Positions 1-11,312 are shown, counted from the first letter of the stretch. The stretch: 64,000 nucleotides of DNA from Ochotona curzoniae (GCF_017591425.1 NW_024467121.1:21464707-21528706), one strand, 5' to 3'. The notes: generated by a model from the sequence alone, not told the origin. Made by a program: numbers and translations.

Positions 1-1335
1 ATTCTTGTATGTGCTAGCAAATACAGGGACCTGGCACAGTCCATCGCCCTGATCAGCTGGTGGTTGCAATTGCTGGGTTGGTTCTGTTTTCATTCCTGAC
101 TTTCACTGGAACCAGTGGGTGTTGCTGTCCATCCTGGTTCTGCCCATCATACACTTGGCCATCACACAAACCAGTGGGAGCTGCAGCCTAGTCAGAGCGA
201 CCCCCAACACTCCCCACCAGGCCCGCTCTCTACCCTGGTTTGCCAGCATGTGTAGCGGACTAGTTCAGTCTGCCCCATATCCCATTTGGCTCTCGTAAAT
301 GTCGAAGGGTATTGGAGCTTAGTTCCATCCAACCAGCTCAACTATCTAGCCCTCATGGATGTTGTCGAGTGCCTCTCTGTCTAGCCACCCCAACCCCTGT
401 CCTGGTTATTTTGTGCCCTCCCATGGGAGTGGTAACCCAAGAGGGAGGACCCCACTATTTCCCTCCCAGGTCTCTCTCACTTGTGGATTTTGCTATCTCC
501 AGGTGGCCCTGTGGATGGACTTGACAATATTAGACCCTAGTGCCAGCTTCTGCTATGGTTAAACCCCAACAGCTCTCACCCTGGGCCGGGTCAGAATGCA
601 ACACCTTCTGGTGTTCTGGAGGACCAGGGTAGATGTGGGACGGACTAGGCTGGGTTTCAACCCCAACTGAGCCATGTATGTGCTATATGTGGGTATGGAC
701 GAGCTGTGGCTGGGCTGAAACATCCAACAGCAAAAACCAGAATGGGTTGAAGGCCAGTTAAGAAAAGCCACTGCTCCTGCTAGGACAGGAGTTGAACTGA
801 GTAGTGCTGGCCATGGACCCACTGGTTAGTGTGAAACCTGGCATCAGGAGGGGTTCTGAGGGAGGAGACTGAGCAATTCTGACAGGACATGGATCCTACA
901 AATAAGTGCAAGAAGCATGGAAGGAAACAGCCCAGAAGAGGTTATGGAAAGTGTCCCACTGGCATGCATTTGGCATGGGTTGGGGGCGGACCAGGCTGAA
1001 TCAGTTAGCGTCATCCACTGGCAAATCTGAACGCTGGAGCAGAGTGTGGGTCGAGCCAGGTTTGGTTGCAACAAAAGCAGTACACAGAATGCCAAGGTCA
1101 GGCTGCCTGTACCAGATGAGACCACAGCACCCAACCAGCACACGTGAGAATCAGGAAGGGAGGGGCAGAGCCAACTGGGGAATAAGGGGTGATTCCCTTG
1201 CTGGATAGCCACTCCCACTGGAGAGTATGAGCTGGGATGGGAATAGACCAGACTAGGCAGGGCTGCAGCACCTGTGCGCCTCATGTTGACCAGATCAGGG
1301 AAGAGCCAGGATGGGTGGACTATTCCTAATGATCT
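1..1335 (-). mobile_element. GC-rich 60-bp-unit retroposon, copy 1 (inverted 5' part)
   Basis: Bases 1-120 align closely with 18873-18990 (shared CCTGGCACAGTCCATCGCC and TTGCAATTGCT motifs). A degenerate tandem array follows, with the core GTGGGTGCTGCAGCCTAG. From about 560 to 1335 the same core appears reverse-complemented (GACCAGGCTG, ACAGCACCCAACCAGCAC), so orientation switches inside the copy. The left (3') end is outside the window. Confidence 0.75.
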
Positions 1336-1979
1336 TTAATTCTTATGAGCAGCAAATACCCATATTTGCCTCCAAGTTTATTTAAAAGAGGAATGCATGA
1401 AAGTAAGTTGCCAATAATCCATTTTTATTTTCTGAATTCAAAGTCACCTGTCATTTTTACCATAAATTCTTTGAGGCATGAAATAGCCTGCCAGTTGTCT
1501 GTTGCACTCAGAGTTAATGAATGGTTATCAATTTATCATGGGTAATAACTTAGCTGCAAATTGTAAGGAAGGCATTCTATCACTTCCTAGCATTTTTGCT
1601 TCAAGGCAGTATCTGCCTTTTCTATGCCATCTACCTTTTTTTTTTTTTTAAATGGCATTTAGGGGCTCAGTCTCCCTAAAGATTTCAATAGAGTACATTT
1701 CTTACTTGAAAGCCACTTAACATTTGGTAATAGCTTGGTGAAATATTACTGGCCGAATCTTGTTCTGTGTAATAGATTTTTTTTTTTTGTAGATAAAATA
1801 TCTAAATGTAGGGTTGCAAATAAAACTTCTTGGTGATATTGAATCATTATAGTTTTAGAGATACTTAATTTTTATTTCCAATTTGTGTGGCTTTCAGTTC
1901 TTACAAGTGAAGTACAACAGTTTTCCAGTCGTCTGGCATCTTGGTTAGGTAGCTAAGTATTGGAAAAGAGAACTGTTTT
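1336..1979. other. Unique intronic sequence
   Basis: AT-rich DNA with T runs near 1629 and 1777. I see no gene, recognised repeat or splice-site pair. Confidence 0.6.
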
Positions 1980-1988
1980 AAGGAACCT

Positions 1989-2315
1989 TCTTTTTTTTTT
2001 TTTTAAGATTTATTTATTTTTTTATTACAAAGTCAGATATACAGAGAGGAGGAGAGACAGAGGGGAAGATCTTCCGTCTGATGATTCACTCCCCAAGTGA
2101 GCGCAATGGCCGGTGCTGTGCCGATCCAAGGCCGGGAACCAGGAACTTCTTCCAGGTCTCCCACGCGGGTGCAGGATCCCAAAGCTTTGGGCCGTCCTCG
2201 ACTGCTTTCCCAGGCCACAAGCAGGGAGCTGGAAGGGAAGTGGAGCAGCTGGGATTAGAAGCGGCGCCCATATGGGATCCTGGTGCGTTCAAGGTTAGGC
2301 CATGCCGCCGGGTCC
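1989..2315 (-). mobile_element. C-type SINE, full length, with TSD
   Basis: Reverse-complement SINE with a poly-T start and a GCCGGGTCC head. It is flanked by a 9-bp direct repeat AAGGAACCT (1980-1988 and 2316-2324), the expected mark of L1-driven insertion. The sequence is close to the young consensus. Confidence 0.92.
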
Positions 2316-2490
2316 AAGGAACCTAATTTCCAAAAGCGTACTTTTATGTTCTTCCCTACACAGAACACCTGTATTCCATGAGTTCTTTCAGATCAGGGAC
2401 TTGGACTTGATTGTGTCTTTATTTGAAAATAAATAAACTGGAGCTATGCTTTTCTTAATTTTTCATTTTAGGGATTGAGCACAGTATCTT

Positions 2491-2824
2491 TTTTTTTTTT
2501 TAAAGATTTATTTTTATTGTTTTTTTATTGGAAAGTCAGATATACAGAGACGAGGAGAGACAGAGAGGAAGATCTTTGGTCCGATGATTCACTCCCCAAG
2601 TGAGAGCAACGGCCGATGCTATGCCAAGCCGAAGCCAGGAGCCTCTTCCGGGTCTCCCACACGGGTGCAGGGTCCCAAAGCTTTGGGCCGTCCTCGACTG
2701 CTTTCCCAGGCCACAGGCAGGGAGCTGGAAGGGAAGTGGGGTTGCCGGGATAGAACCGGCGCCCATATGGGATCCCGGGTGTGCAAGGCAAGGACTTAAC
2801 CACTTGCGCCACCGCGCCGGGCCC
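2491..2824 (-). mobile_element. C-type SINE, full length, with 15-bp TSD
   Basis: Young reverse-complement copy ending in GCGCCGGGCCC. A perfect 15-bp direct repeat, TGAGCACAGTATCTT, flanks it (2476-2490 and 2825-2839). B-box and A-box regions are well preserved. Confidence 0.95.
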
Positions 2825-2961
2825 TGAGCACAGTATCTTAACTTAGTATTTATTAAATTACTGTCACCCATTCCCTCATGTCTTCATGTAGAACTTTGTG
2901 TACTGTAAAGTGAGTTACCTTAAGGATGAGAGGACACTGCTTTCTTAAAACTGTTTTCTTT

Positions 2962-3243
2962 TTTAGGTTGTTGATTTGAAAGGCAGAGAGAGAGCAAGAA
3001 AGAAACAGTAGAGAGAGATCTTCCATTCTCTACTTTACTCCCAAATGGTCGCAATAGCTGGAGCTAGGCCAGGCTGAAGGTGGGAGGCAGGAACTTCATC
3101 TGGGTCTCCCATGTGGGTCCAGATACTTAGGCCATTTTCTGCTGCTTTCTCAGGTGCATTAGTTTGGAACCAGATCAGAAGTGAAACAGCTGGGACTATA
3201 ACCAGTGCTCATGTGGGATTAACATATTATACCACAATACCAA
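2962..3243 (-). mobile_element. Older C-type SINE
   Basis: Diverged reverse-complement copy: TTTGAAAGGCAGAGAGAGAG tail side, then ATCTTCCATT, GGTCTCCCATGTGGGT and an eroded head ending TACCACAATACC. No clear target-site duplication remains. Confidence 0.8.
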
Positions 3244-3425
3244 TTCCATTTTGGTTCATTCATAAGACCTATCATATTGGCTTGTGTTTAATAGTGGTTA
3301 ATCGATGAATATATTTTAGTATAGTTGGTGGGTAAACAATATTGAGGTTTCTTAGAGGTTTTAGCGAGCTTTTAATCATCAGTTATTAATGTTGCTATAT
3401 GTTATTTATATGCTATTTCTAATTT

Positions 3426-3751
3426 TTAAAAAAGATTTATTTGTTTTTATTGGAAAGTCAGATATACAGAGAGGAGGAGAGACAGAGAGGAAGATCTTCC
3501 ATCTGATGGTTCACTCCCCAAGTGACTGCAACAGCCGGAGCTGAGCCAATTCAAAGCCAGGAGCCAGGAGGGTTTTCTGGGTCTCCCGTGCAGGTGCAGG
3601 ATCCCAAGGCTTTGGGCCGTCCTCGACTGCTTTCCCAGGTCACAGGCAGGGAGCTGGATGGGAAGTGGAGCTGCCAGGATTAGAACCGGTACCCATATGG
3701 GATCCCAGCGCGTTCAAGGTGAGGACTTCAGCTGCTATCCTGCCAGGCCCT
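3426..3751 (-). mobile_element. C-type SINE
   Basis: Reverse-complement copy with near-consensus tail (TTGGAAAGTCAGATATACAG) and body (GGGCCGTCCTCGACTGC), ending at CCAGGCCC. It is moderately young, and the flanking T-rich sequence hides any duplication. Confidence 0.9.
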
Positions 3752-3769
3752 AAAATTTTGTTTTCAAAG

Positions 3770-4076
3770 CAAAGTTTCTTTATTTGAAAGAGCATGAAGG
3801 AGTGGGGTAAGGGAGATCTTCCGTCAGCTGGTTCACTTCTCAAATATCTGCAGCAAATGTGGATGGGCCAGCTGGGCCGGCTGGAAGCCAAGAGCCAGGA
3901 TTTCATCTTGGTTTCCAGCATGTGCTGTAGGGGATCAAACACTAGGCCCATCTCCATTGCTGTCCCAGTTACATTAGTGGAAAATTGGGGTGGAAGCCAA
4001 ACAACCAGAACTCAAACTGGTACTCTGATAGGGGATGCTGTGTTGCTAGTGGCAGCTTAACTTGCTGTGTGACAAT
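3770..4076 (-). mobile_element. Older C-type SINE
   Basis: Diverged reverse-complement copy (TATTTGAAAGAG, GATCTTCCGTC, GGTTCACTTCTCAAAT, then TGTGTGACAATGCTGGC at the head). It lies 20 bp from the younger SINE at 3426-3751. Confidence 0.78.
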
Positions 4077-4239
4077 GCTGGCTTCTTATTTATCATTTAA
4101 AAGCCTTCACTTTTTCCAGCTTCTGAAATTTGGAGGAAATAAAGTTCTGTTCCAAATGGTTGCTTTTTAAATTGTATTCCTAAAATATATGTGGGGAATC
4201 AGAGAGAGGCACTTCCATTCTAGTTTGCTTTATTCATTT

Positions 4240-4405
4240 CTTTTCCTGCATTGCTTTATTTCCTCTTCACATGTTTTTGTCTCCTCAAGCTTATGGCAAG
4301 CATTTCTCATAAGGAACCTTATCTTGCTTTTGTTATAACCGCTGTAGAGTTGGGCACATAGTAGGAACTCCATAAATAAATGTTAACTGATTGCTTGGGT
4401 AGTTA
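4240..4405 (+). mobile_element. L2 3'-end fragment
   Basis: The stretch ends in GGGCACATAGTAGGAACTCC followed by ATAAATAAATG, which matches the well-known L2 3' signature (GGCACATAGTAGGTGCTCAATAAATG). This element is ancient, so the boundaries are soft. Confidence 0.65.
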
Positions 4406-5505
4406 TGGAACTATGTCACTGAAAACATTTTCCTTCATCCCAGTGCATAGCAGTAACTTAATGAATGCGTATCTGTCTCTAAAATATTTACTTGAGAGAA
4501 TCTGAATTTTCCTTGTTAATTCATTTCACAGCTGAACGATCCTGACTTTTTAGGAGACATTTCTCTGTATGTTTGTTCAGGATTTCTCTTCTGCAGTGTG
4601 AATAATGTCCTCCCATCTGACCTAATCTGAAATGGCCAGTCTTTGAAGCAGCTGTTCTCATTCAGGTGTTATCTGTTTGACTTTGTTCGGGGCTTCTCAT
4701 TGTAATAGGAGACACATTTTAACATTTTTGTTATTTCCCACCTGATTTTCCTGACTCTTCTTCAGTGTTAGTGTTTCTGGAACAGTAAAAATGTGGACTT
4801 CTGCATGGGAACATGTTGCATAAAGTTCAGGTTTTTTTTTTTTTTTTCATCAAAGTAAACATTTTCCAGTGTCATTTTTCTATGGACTTTTGAAAGCATC
4901 CTTGAACTTTGTAGGAAAGCTACTGTGTTGTCTCCAAATTGTCAGCTTTGTAGCACAGGGATTAAGACCTGCTGAAGATTAGCCTTAGGGATTGGGCATA
5001 AAGTGTTAGTTGACGGAGCTTGTGATTTTTCCTGTTATCTTTACCTCATCCATGTAGTGAGCCTTGTGGGGCTGGTTTGCTTCCTGCACTGGCACCCGGT
5101 TTAGGTGTCTGAGGAGCCACTTGAACCAAGTCGTACGCTTTGAATAGCCTTTCTCTACCAAATTTGGAGATCTTGCTCACTGATTAAACAAGCAGAGTTG
5201 TAAATTTTTATCCAAATGGAAGTAATTTCTCTTTATTTCAAGTTATTTTACCTTTTCGTTGACTGCTGAAAACAATTTTTGTGATATATCTTCTAAATTT
5301 TCATTATTTACCTATAGTCATAATGCTGATTTTTTAAAATGTAATTTTATAATCAGTGTAGTAAATTTTTATTTTTATTAACATTTTAGTTTGATTTCCT
5401 CCCTGGGTTTCCTAGATACAATCAGATAATATGCGTAAGTAGATATTTTCCCCTCCATTCCAGTGGAGAGTTTTATAAAATATAATAGTGAAGCTCATGG
5501 GCACT
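4406..5505. other. Unique intronic sequence
   Basis: About 1.1 kb without a recognised repeat or exon, apart from a T run at 4830-4849. Short ORFs only. Confidence 0.55.
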
Positions 5506-5795
5506 GGAATTTGGAGCTATGATACAGCAAATAAAGCTTTCACTGGCAACGTCAGCAGCCTATAGAGGCACTGATTCAAGTCCAGGCTGCCCCAATGCAA
5601 AAGCAGTGAAGGATTCTTCAAGGCCCTAGGCCCCAGTGCCTACACGGGAGGCCCAAGAGCATCTCCTGGCTCCTGGTTTTAGCCTGGTGCAGCCCTGGCT
5701 GTTGTGCCCATTTGGAAAGTGAGCCAGCCGATGGAGGACCCTGCTCTCTAACTCCTCTCATTGTTACTCTATTTTTCAAATAAATAAAGTAATTT
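5506..5795 (+). mobile_element. Older C-type SINE
   Basis: Forward copy with an eroded head (GGAGCTATGATACAGCAAAT), a body with CTCCTGGCTCCTGG and GTGAGCCAGCCGATGGA, and the tail CAAATAAATAAAG. The B-box is degraded to GATTCAAGTCC. Confidence 0.82.
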
Positions 5796-5805
5796 ATTTT
5801 AAAGC

Positions 5806-6020
5806 CATGGGCTCTGGCATCATTACTGTTTGGAGTTCAAATCTATTTCTACCAATTTATTATCTATATAACTTCAGGCCAAATTCTCTGTGCCTTCAAT
5901 CTCCTCCCTCTAAAAACATGGGATAATAGTGGTAAAACTCAGGATGTTGTTACATCACAATTATATGAATTAAATATTGTAAAGTATCTAGGACAATTTC
6001 TGTAACATGATCAGTTAATG
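5806..6020 (+). mobile_element. MIR fragment
   Basis: GGGCTCTGGCATCA, GAGTTCAAATC, ACTTCAGGCCAAATTCTCTGTGCC and ATATGAATTAAATATTGTAAAG follow the order of the MIR consensus (head, core, 3' part). It is strongly diverged, as expected for this old family. Confidence 0.7.
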
Positions 6021-6082
6021 AAAGTGTAGCATCTTGTTTCACTAGTATTGGCTAGTAGTTCTAAGTCAGTATTTTAAAAATG

Positions 6083-6260
6083 GTGGTTGAGGAGTAGGCA
6101 TTTTGACTTAGTGCTTAAGGCACCTGTACCCCATGTCAATGTTGCTGGGTTCACTTCTTGGCTCTGGCTCCTGCGTCATGTTAATGCAGAGCTTGGGAGG
6201 CAGTGTTGATGGCTCAGCCTTTTGTATTCCTTTGCACCTGGATTGAGTACCAGAGGAAGT
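6083..6260 (+). mobile_element. Old tRNA-derived SINE, truncated at 3' side
   Basis: It begins GAGTAGGCATTTTGACTTAGTGCTTAAGGCACC (given in parts here: GGCATTTTGACTTAGTG, then CTTAAGGCACC) and carries GTTGCTGGGTTCACTTCTTGGCTC. It shares layout with 40135-40320, suggesting an older subfamily of the same lineage. Confidence 0.65.
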
Positions 6261-6301
6261 AACATTTATTCAGTCTTTTATTAGGAATTTAAAATATGTT
6301 T

Positions 6302-6612
6302 TTAAAAAGATTTGTTTATTTTTACTTGAGAGAGTGAGAGAGAGAGAGGGAGAGAGATCATCCATCTGCTGGTTTACTCCTCAAATGGCAGCAAATGGCA
6401 GAGGTGGGCTGGACCCAAACCAGGAGCCAGGAGCTCCTTCCAGGCTCCTATGTGGGTGCAGTGACCCAAGGACGTGGACCATCCTCCACTGCTTTCCCAA
6501 GCCACTAGCAGGAAATTGGATTGGAAGTGAAGCAGCTGCAACTTGAACAAGCACCCATATGGGGTGTGGGTGCTGCAGGTGGAGGATTAGCTTGCCATAC
6601 CAGGATATCAGC
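6302..6612 (-). mobile_element. Older C-type SINE
   Basis: Reverse-complement copy with a purine-rich tail side (GAGAGAGTGAGAGAGAGAG) and conserved CCATCTGCTGGTTTACTCC, CTGCTTTCCCAAGCC and CACCCATATGGGG segments. Confidence 0.85.
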
Positions 6613-6616
6613 ACTG

Positions 6617-6940
6617 AAAATTTATTTATTTTTTTTCTTTGTGAAAAGCGACAGAGACAGAGGAGGATCAGCAGAGCTAGTACAAACCTGGTATCTGTGT
6701 GCTGGTTCACTTCCCAAATGTCTATAACAGCCAGACTGAAGCTAGGAGCCAGGATCTTCAGGTGGGTTTTCCATGTGGGTGGTAGGGACCTAGCACTTGA
6801 GACATCATCTCTTGGCCCCCATGATGTGTTGTCTGTAAGTTGGACCAGAAGTAGAATATCCAGGGCTTGAACCAGCACACCATGGGATGTGGGCATTCTA
6901 AATAGTGGCTTTACCCACTGCGCCACAATGTCCACTCCTC
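6617..6940 (-). mobile_element. Older C-type SINE, tandem to the previous
   Basis: A second reverse-complement copy directly abuts the first. It has TTTATTTATTTTTTTTC, GTGTGCTGGTTCACTTCCC and the head TGCGCCACAATGTCC. A 184-codon minus-strand ORF through both SINEs is fortuitous. Confidence 0.83.
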
Positions 6941-7057
6941 TTTAGGCATATTTTGAAAAAAAACAGTGTTATTTTTTTGATGTATTCATTAGATGTAAAT
7001 TTTGCCTATTTGATAATGTTGATAAAATTATTTTTCTATTGGTTAAATAAAGGACTG

Positions 7058-7440
7058 CTTTGAATGGTTTTAGACATGCTGCAAAACTGGGTATTAAGTA
7101 CCGAGAGTTCTCATGTGCTCTTTGCCCCTCATACATGCACAGCCTCCCTCACAACCAACACCACATAACATGGTGGTGCCTTTGTTGTAGCCCCAAACAG
7201 AGACCTGACACCTTAGTTTGTGTTAGGGTTCACTTATGGTTTTGCATCATGAATTGTAGAAAAGAATCCTACAGTTTCACTTCCTTAAAAAATTCCCTGT
7301 GCTCTGTCCTTTCACCCCTCCCTCCCTAGTCAGCCTGGACAACCCCTGCTCTTTTTACTGTTACCACAGCTTAGTCTTCAGAATGATGCCTTGGGATGCC
7401 TTTTCAGATTTGATTATTTCACTTAGTAATATACATTGAA
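7058..7440 (-). mobile_element. Ancient L1 (L1M-type) 3' region fragment
   Basis: The plus strand reads like antisense L1 3'-region: GAGTTCTCATGTGC, TTTTTACTGTTACC, then GCCTTTTCAGATTTGATTATTTCACTTAGTAATATACATT (short parts shared with mammalian L1M). No ORF survives. The inferred element is on the minus strand. Confidence 0.7.
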
Positions 7441-7447
7441 GTTGCCA

Positions 7448-7516
7448 TGGCTTAATAGTGTTTTTTTTGTTGTTGTTGTTTTTCTTTGTTTTTTTTTTTT
7501 TTTTTTTTTTTTTTAG
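7448..7516. repeat. T-rich low-complexity tract
   Basis: T(8), a GTT repeat, then T(23) interrupted only by short G or C. It could be the decayed poly(A) side of a minus-strand insertion but has no recognisable body next to it. Confidence 0.8.
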
Positions 7517-8099
7517 TACTAACTGGTATTTCAATGCCTGGATAAAATTCTGTTGGTTTTGACTGGCTGAATGTCTTCCCTGAATCTTATCAATCAGCTA
7601 GCAAGTATCAACCAAAAGCCAAAAAGTGCTTTGCCATTCCCATAAGCTCTGGAACTATAACCGTGGTCGAATAGTTAGGAGCTTTGTCTTTCCTGTGAAA
7701 CCCACGTGATTTCCAGAACCTAACAGGCACCCATCAAGGTTTGCCATCAACCCATTTGGAGATTCTTTGTCTTCTCCAAATGTGGCAATATGCATTTCTT
7801 TCCACTAGATGGTGGTAGGCTCATGTGTAATGGACATTTTGCAACATATTCATGAGTTGTTTTCCTTGTAATGGGTAAAACTTAAATGTTTATTAATTAA
7901 TTAATTAGAACGTATTTTTAATTAAATAGAATTTCAGCACATTTTCAGAATACATCTTAATAATTTTAAAGTGTTTCTTTGTTAATAATGAAGCATCTAT
8001 TAGGATTGAGCTATATGCAGGGCATTATGTTAATACTAAGCATCTAGAGTTGAATAGAATTCCCTTCTTGATCTTATAATGTCACAGTTATCTATTTTA
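7517..8099. other. Unique intronic sequence
   Basis: No gene or recognised repeat. A short ATTA repeat (TTAATTAATTAATTAG) lies near 7892. Confidence 0.5.
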
Positions 8100-8435
8100 T
8101 TTTTTTAAAAAAGTTTATTTTATTTTTATTTGAAAGTCAGATATACAGAGAAGAGGAGAGACAGAGGGAAAGACCCCTCTGCCTGCTGATTAACTCCCCA
8201 AGTGGCTGTAATGGCCGGAGCCCAGCCGATCTGAAGCCAGGAGTCTGGAGCCTCCTCTGGGTCTCCCACGTAGGTGCAGGGTCCCAAGGCCCTGGGCCAT
8301 CCTCGACTGCTTTCCTAGGCCATATGCAGGGAGCTGGATGGGAAGTGTGGCTGCCAGGACAGGAACTGGTACCCATATGGAACCCTGGCATGTGCAAGGT
8401 GAGGACTTTGGCTGCTAGGCTACTGCACTGTGCCC
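8100..8435 (-). mobile_element. C-type SINE
   Basis: Reverse-complement full-length copy: TTTGAAAGTCAGATATACAG, GGGCCATCCTCGACTGC, ACCCATATGGAACC, head ACTGTGCCC. Moderately diverged. Confidence 0.9.
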
Positions 8436-8449
8436 ATCTTTCTTTCTTT

Positions 8450-8695
8450 ATTTTTTTTTGAAAAAGGTTTATTTATTTGAAAGAGTTATATATATGTAAG
8501 TATGTGTATATGTGTATGTGTATATATGTGTGTGTGTGAGAGAGAATGTGTGAGAGGTGTCATCTATTGGTTTACTCCTTAACTTCTGGCAATGGACCCT
8601 GGTTGGAGGAGGCCCAAACCAGCATCTAGATCTTAATCCAGGTCTCTTGCTTTTGTAGCAAGAACTCAATCACTCGAGCCACTACCATGGCCTCC
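8450..8695 (-). mobile_element. Older C-type SINE with internal microsatellite
   Basis: Reverse-complement copy whose tail-side region has expanded into a TATG/TG-rich microsatellite (about 8486-8545). The body (CATCTATTGGTTTACTCC, CCAGGTCTCTTGC) is shortened. The head ends GAGCCACTACCATGGCC. Confidence 0.75.
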
Positions 8696-8696
8696 T

Positions 8697-9244
8697 AAAG
8701 TCTGCATTAATAGAAAGCTTGAGTTAGGACCTGAAGACAAATGTTGAACTCAAGAACTCTGGTATCGAATGTGGGAGACTTAACTGGCTCCCAGGTAGGC
8801 CAAATCACCACCCTGGGAACTGTATGCAGGCTGACTAATAGAGAAACCAGTTAGAAAAGAATGGAGATGATTGAACCAAGCATGTCCTAAGAGAGTAGCC
8901 TGCTTTCCTGAGTGATTATTTACCAGTTCAGTTTCAGTTCTTCTAAGTCTTGGATGTACTTTGATTCTGTTTATGAAATTTCACATGAGCTGGTTTTAGT
9001 AGCTAGCTGTCAGTTGTAGTCATAAAAGCATGCCTATGCTTGAATATTCAACCTTTATCTTCTAAAGGTTTTGACTGTATATTCCTGATAACCTAACTTA
9101 GACATGAACAAAACACCCCAGTTGTAGGCAGCTACCACTTAAATAACACCCTCGAAATACACTTCCCCACACGGAGGTCTCTAAGGAGTCATCAAATGAC
9201 CATCTTCCATCCTGGGTGCTTGTGTAGTTTGACATCAAGGAGTG
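8697..9244. other. Unique intronic sequence
   Basis: No exon signature or recognised repeat in about 550 bp. Confidence 0.5.
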
Positions 9245-9420
9245 ATTGAAAACATTTGTCCCATTCATTGAAAATTGAAACATTTGTCCCATTCACTTTC
9301 CTCCATATCTTGACTCTTCCCACCCTAATTAGATACCCGCATGGCTGTGCAATTGCTCTGAACTGTATAAACAATGTTAAAAACAAAACAATGAATAAGA
9401 TAAATAAAACAAAAGTATCC
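9245..9420 (+). mobile_element. GC-rich retroposon family, 3'-end-only copy
   Basis: CACTTTCCTCCATATCTTGAC, CTTCCCACCCTAATTAGATAC and GAACTGTATAAACAATG match the reverse complement of 26190-26300, so this is a strongly 5'-truncated plus-strand copy. It ends in an A-rich tail (AATAAGATAAATAAAAC). A direct repeat of ACATTTGTCCCATTCA occurs just inside (9245-9267 and 9274-9295). Confidence 0.72.
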
Positions 9421-10079
9421 ATTCAGCCCATTAGCAACAGTTTGCTTAATTACACTATTAAATGTTTCAAACCTGCAAACTTAGCCCAGCTAAAGTAACT
9501 GACTTGGTGGACCCCTTACTCTGCCAGGCTCTGTGCTCCTTTGTGTACATAGCCTCTTTGTATTATGTTAATCTTAAACCCTACCCCATTGAGAACTGCA
9601 GTGAGGAACTGATGCTCCAAGAAATTATGGAATTCTGATTGAAGGCTGTTCATTTGGAGAAGCTGTAGACAGGCCTTCTGGAAGCATGTTGCTGAGGTGC
9701 ACTTTTTCTTCTTCTGTGTGATCCTAATTGAAAGTGGAGGCACAGCTAGAGAAGCTGTCACATGGTAATCAGATCCTGGCCATCCTTTCTTTAACCATTG
9801 TTATAAACGTTACTGTCTAACTTCCTGGACTGGTTACCGTGGGTGATAGGTGGATTGCCTGTGCTTGTTTGTACAAATTGTGGGTCAGAATTCTATTTTT
9901 ATATATATGATTTGGCCTTTTTCATTTGTTTATCTCATGAATCTGTCCGATGAGCATGGCATATATACAAAGTTTTATTTTCCTAGGATAATGATGACCT
10001 GATTTTTGGAAAGGGGAGAGGAGTAGAAGAGCAGTGGAACATTTATTAGACATATACTTTAGCTCAGATATTGTGTCTT
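9421..10079. other. Unique intronic sequence
   Basis: Nothing recognisable. Short ORFs lack splice context. Confidence 0.5.
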
Positions 10080-10232
10080 GGTTTTCACACACCCACACAG
10101 GAGACCCAGAAGAAGCTCCCAACTCCTGGCTACTTGGGGAATGAACCAGCAGATGGAAGATCTTTCTCTTTGTCTCTCCTTCTCTCTGTAAGGCTGACTT
10201 TCCAATAGAAATAAATAAATCTTTTAAAAATG
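10080..10232 (+). mobile_element. C-type SINE, 5'-truncated
   Basis: Only the distal half is present: CACAGGAGACCCAGAAGAAG, GGGGAATGAACCAGCAGATG, TGACTTTCCAATAG and the tail AAATAAATAAATCTTTTAAAAA. Confidence 0.85.
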
Positions 10233-10274
10233 TATTTTAGATGTTTCATTTTTCCATGTACATTTTAGAATCAG

Positions 10275-10344
10275 GTTTTTTTTTTATTGTTGTTAACATT
10301 GTATTATGTGATACAGTTTTATAGGCACTGGGGATTCCCCCCAC
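10275..10344 (-). mobile_element. 70-bp 5'-truncated L1 3' end with TSD
   Basis: It begins with T(10) and then shares TTGTTGTTAACATTGTATTA through CACTGGGGATTCCCCCCA with the longer L1 fragment at 29548. It is flanked by the 9-bp repeat TAGAATCAG (10266-10274 and 10345-10353), showing a complete but very short insertion. Confidence 0.9.
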
Positions 10345-10353
10345 TAGAATCAG

Positions 10354-11007
10354 TTTTTGTGGAAAGTCCTGCTGGGATTTTCGTTGGGGTTTCTTTGAGC
10401 CCAGTCATCCCTCAGTGTTCACGGGGATTGCTGGCAGAATCCTGAGGAAGTACTAAAATCTGCAGATCCTTAGGTTCTTTAGACCATGTGGCATAGTTTT
10501 TGCATATAACATGCACTTATCTTATAATATAAGTCAAGCCATCTCAAAATTATAATGCCTAATAAAATGTAAATAGTTGTAGTGCTCTGTTATTTAAACA
10601 GTAATGATAAGAAAAAAATGTCCGCTCATGTTTAATATAGGCAAGTCCTCCTCCCCCCATATTTTTGATCTGTGTTTTGTTGAATTCTCAGGTTTGGAAC
10701 TAATGGAAGTCAAATATGACCTTATTGACCAATATCATTTCTTAATCTTGAGGCTTTGATTCATCTATTTAGGTCTATTTCTGACTAGTGTTTATTAGTT
10801 GCTTGAAGTTTCTTGACTTGTGGTTTGTGGTTGCACAACTTCATTCTCCATCTCCATCTTGAAATAATTTCTTTCCTGTTTGTGCATCTTCTGTTTTTTT
10901 TTCCCCCACTTGAAATGACAGTTACTATTGGATTTGGGGCCCACTTGTGTAATCAGGGGTGATCTCATCTCAGTTACATCTGTGGAGATGGGTTTTTGTT
11001 TTTTGAA
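10354..11007. other. Unique intronic sequence
   Basis: No gene or clear repeat. A small polypyrimidine patch lies near 10893-10905. Confidence 0.5.
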
Positions 11008-11312
11008 TATGTATTGTCATTTTATTTGAAAATGAGAGGGAGGGAGGAAGAAAGAGAGGGAGAGAAAGAGGGAAAGAAAGAGAGAGAGGAAAGGATATCT
11101 GTCTGCTGATTTACTCTCCAAATGCATGAAATAGCTGAGGCTGGGGTAAGTCAAGGATCCCAGAATCCATTAGGGTCTCCTACATGGATGGCCAGGACCC
11201 AAGCACTTGAGATAATATCTGCTGTCTCCCAGGGTTGTGCATTAGGAAGAAACTCGGAAGCACAGGAGCCAGGACTTGAATTAAAATGAGATACAAACTG
11301 AGTCTAATGGCT
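11008..11312 (-). mobile_element. Older C-type SINE
   Basis: Reverse-complement copy with an expanded purine tract (GGGAGGGAGGAAGAAAGAG) and the recognisable segments CTGTCTGCTGATTTACTC and GGGTCTCCTACATGGATGG. The head is eroded. Confidence 0.75.

Noticed and set aside
1..1335. CpG-island promoter, because of GC-rich sequence
   Set aside because: The GC content comes from the retroposon array. CpG dinucleotides are sparse and no exon or TSS context follows.
6381..6935. 184-codon minus-strand ORF, the longest in the window
   Set aside because: It runs straight through two adjacent C-type SINEs in the minus orientation. The peptide contains the standard SINE translation (PIQFPASGLGKQ-like) and no protein family.
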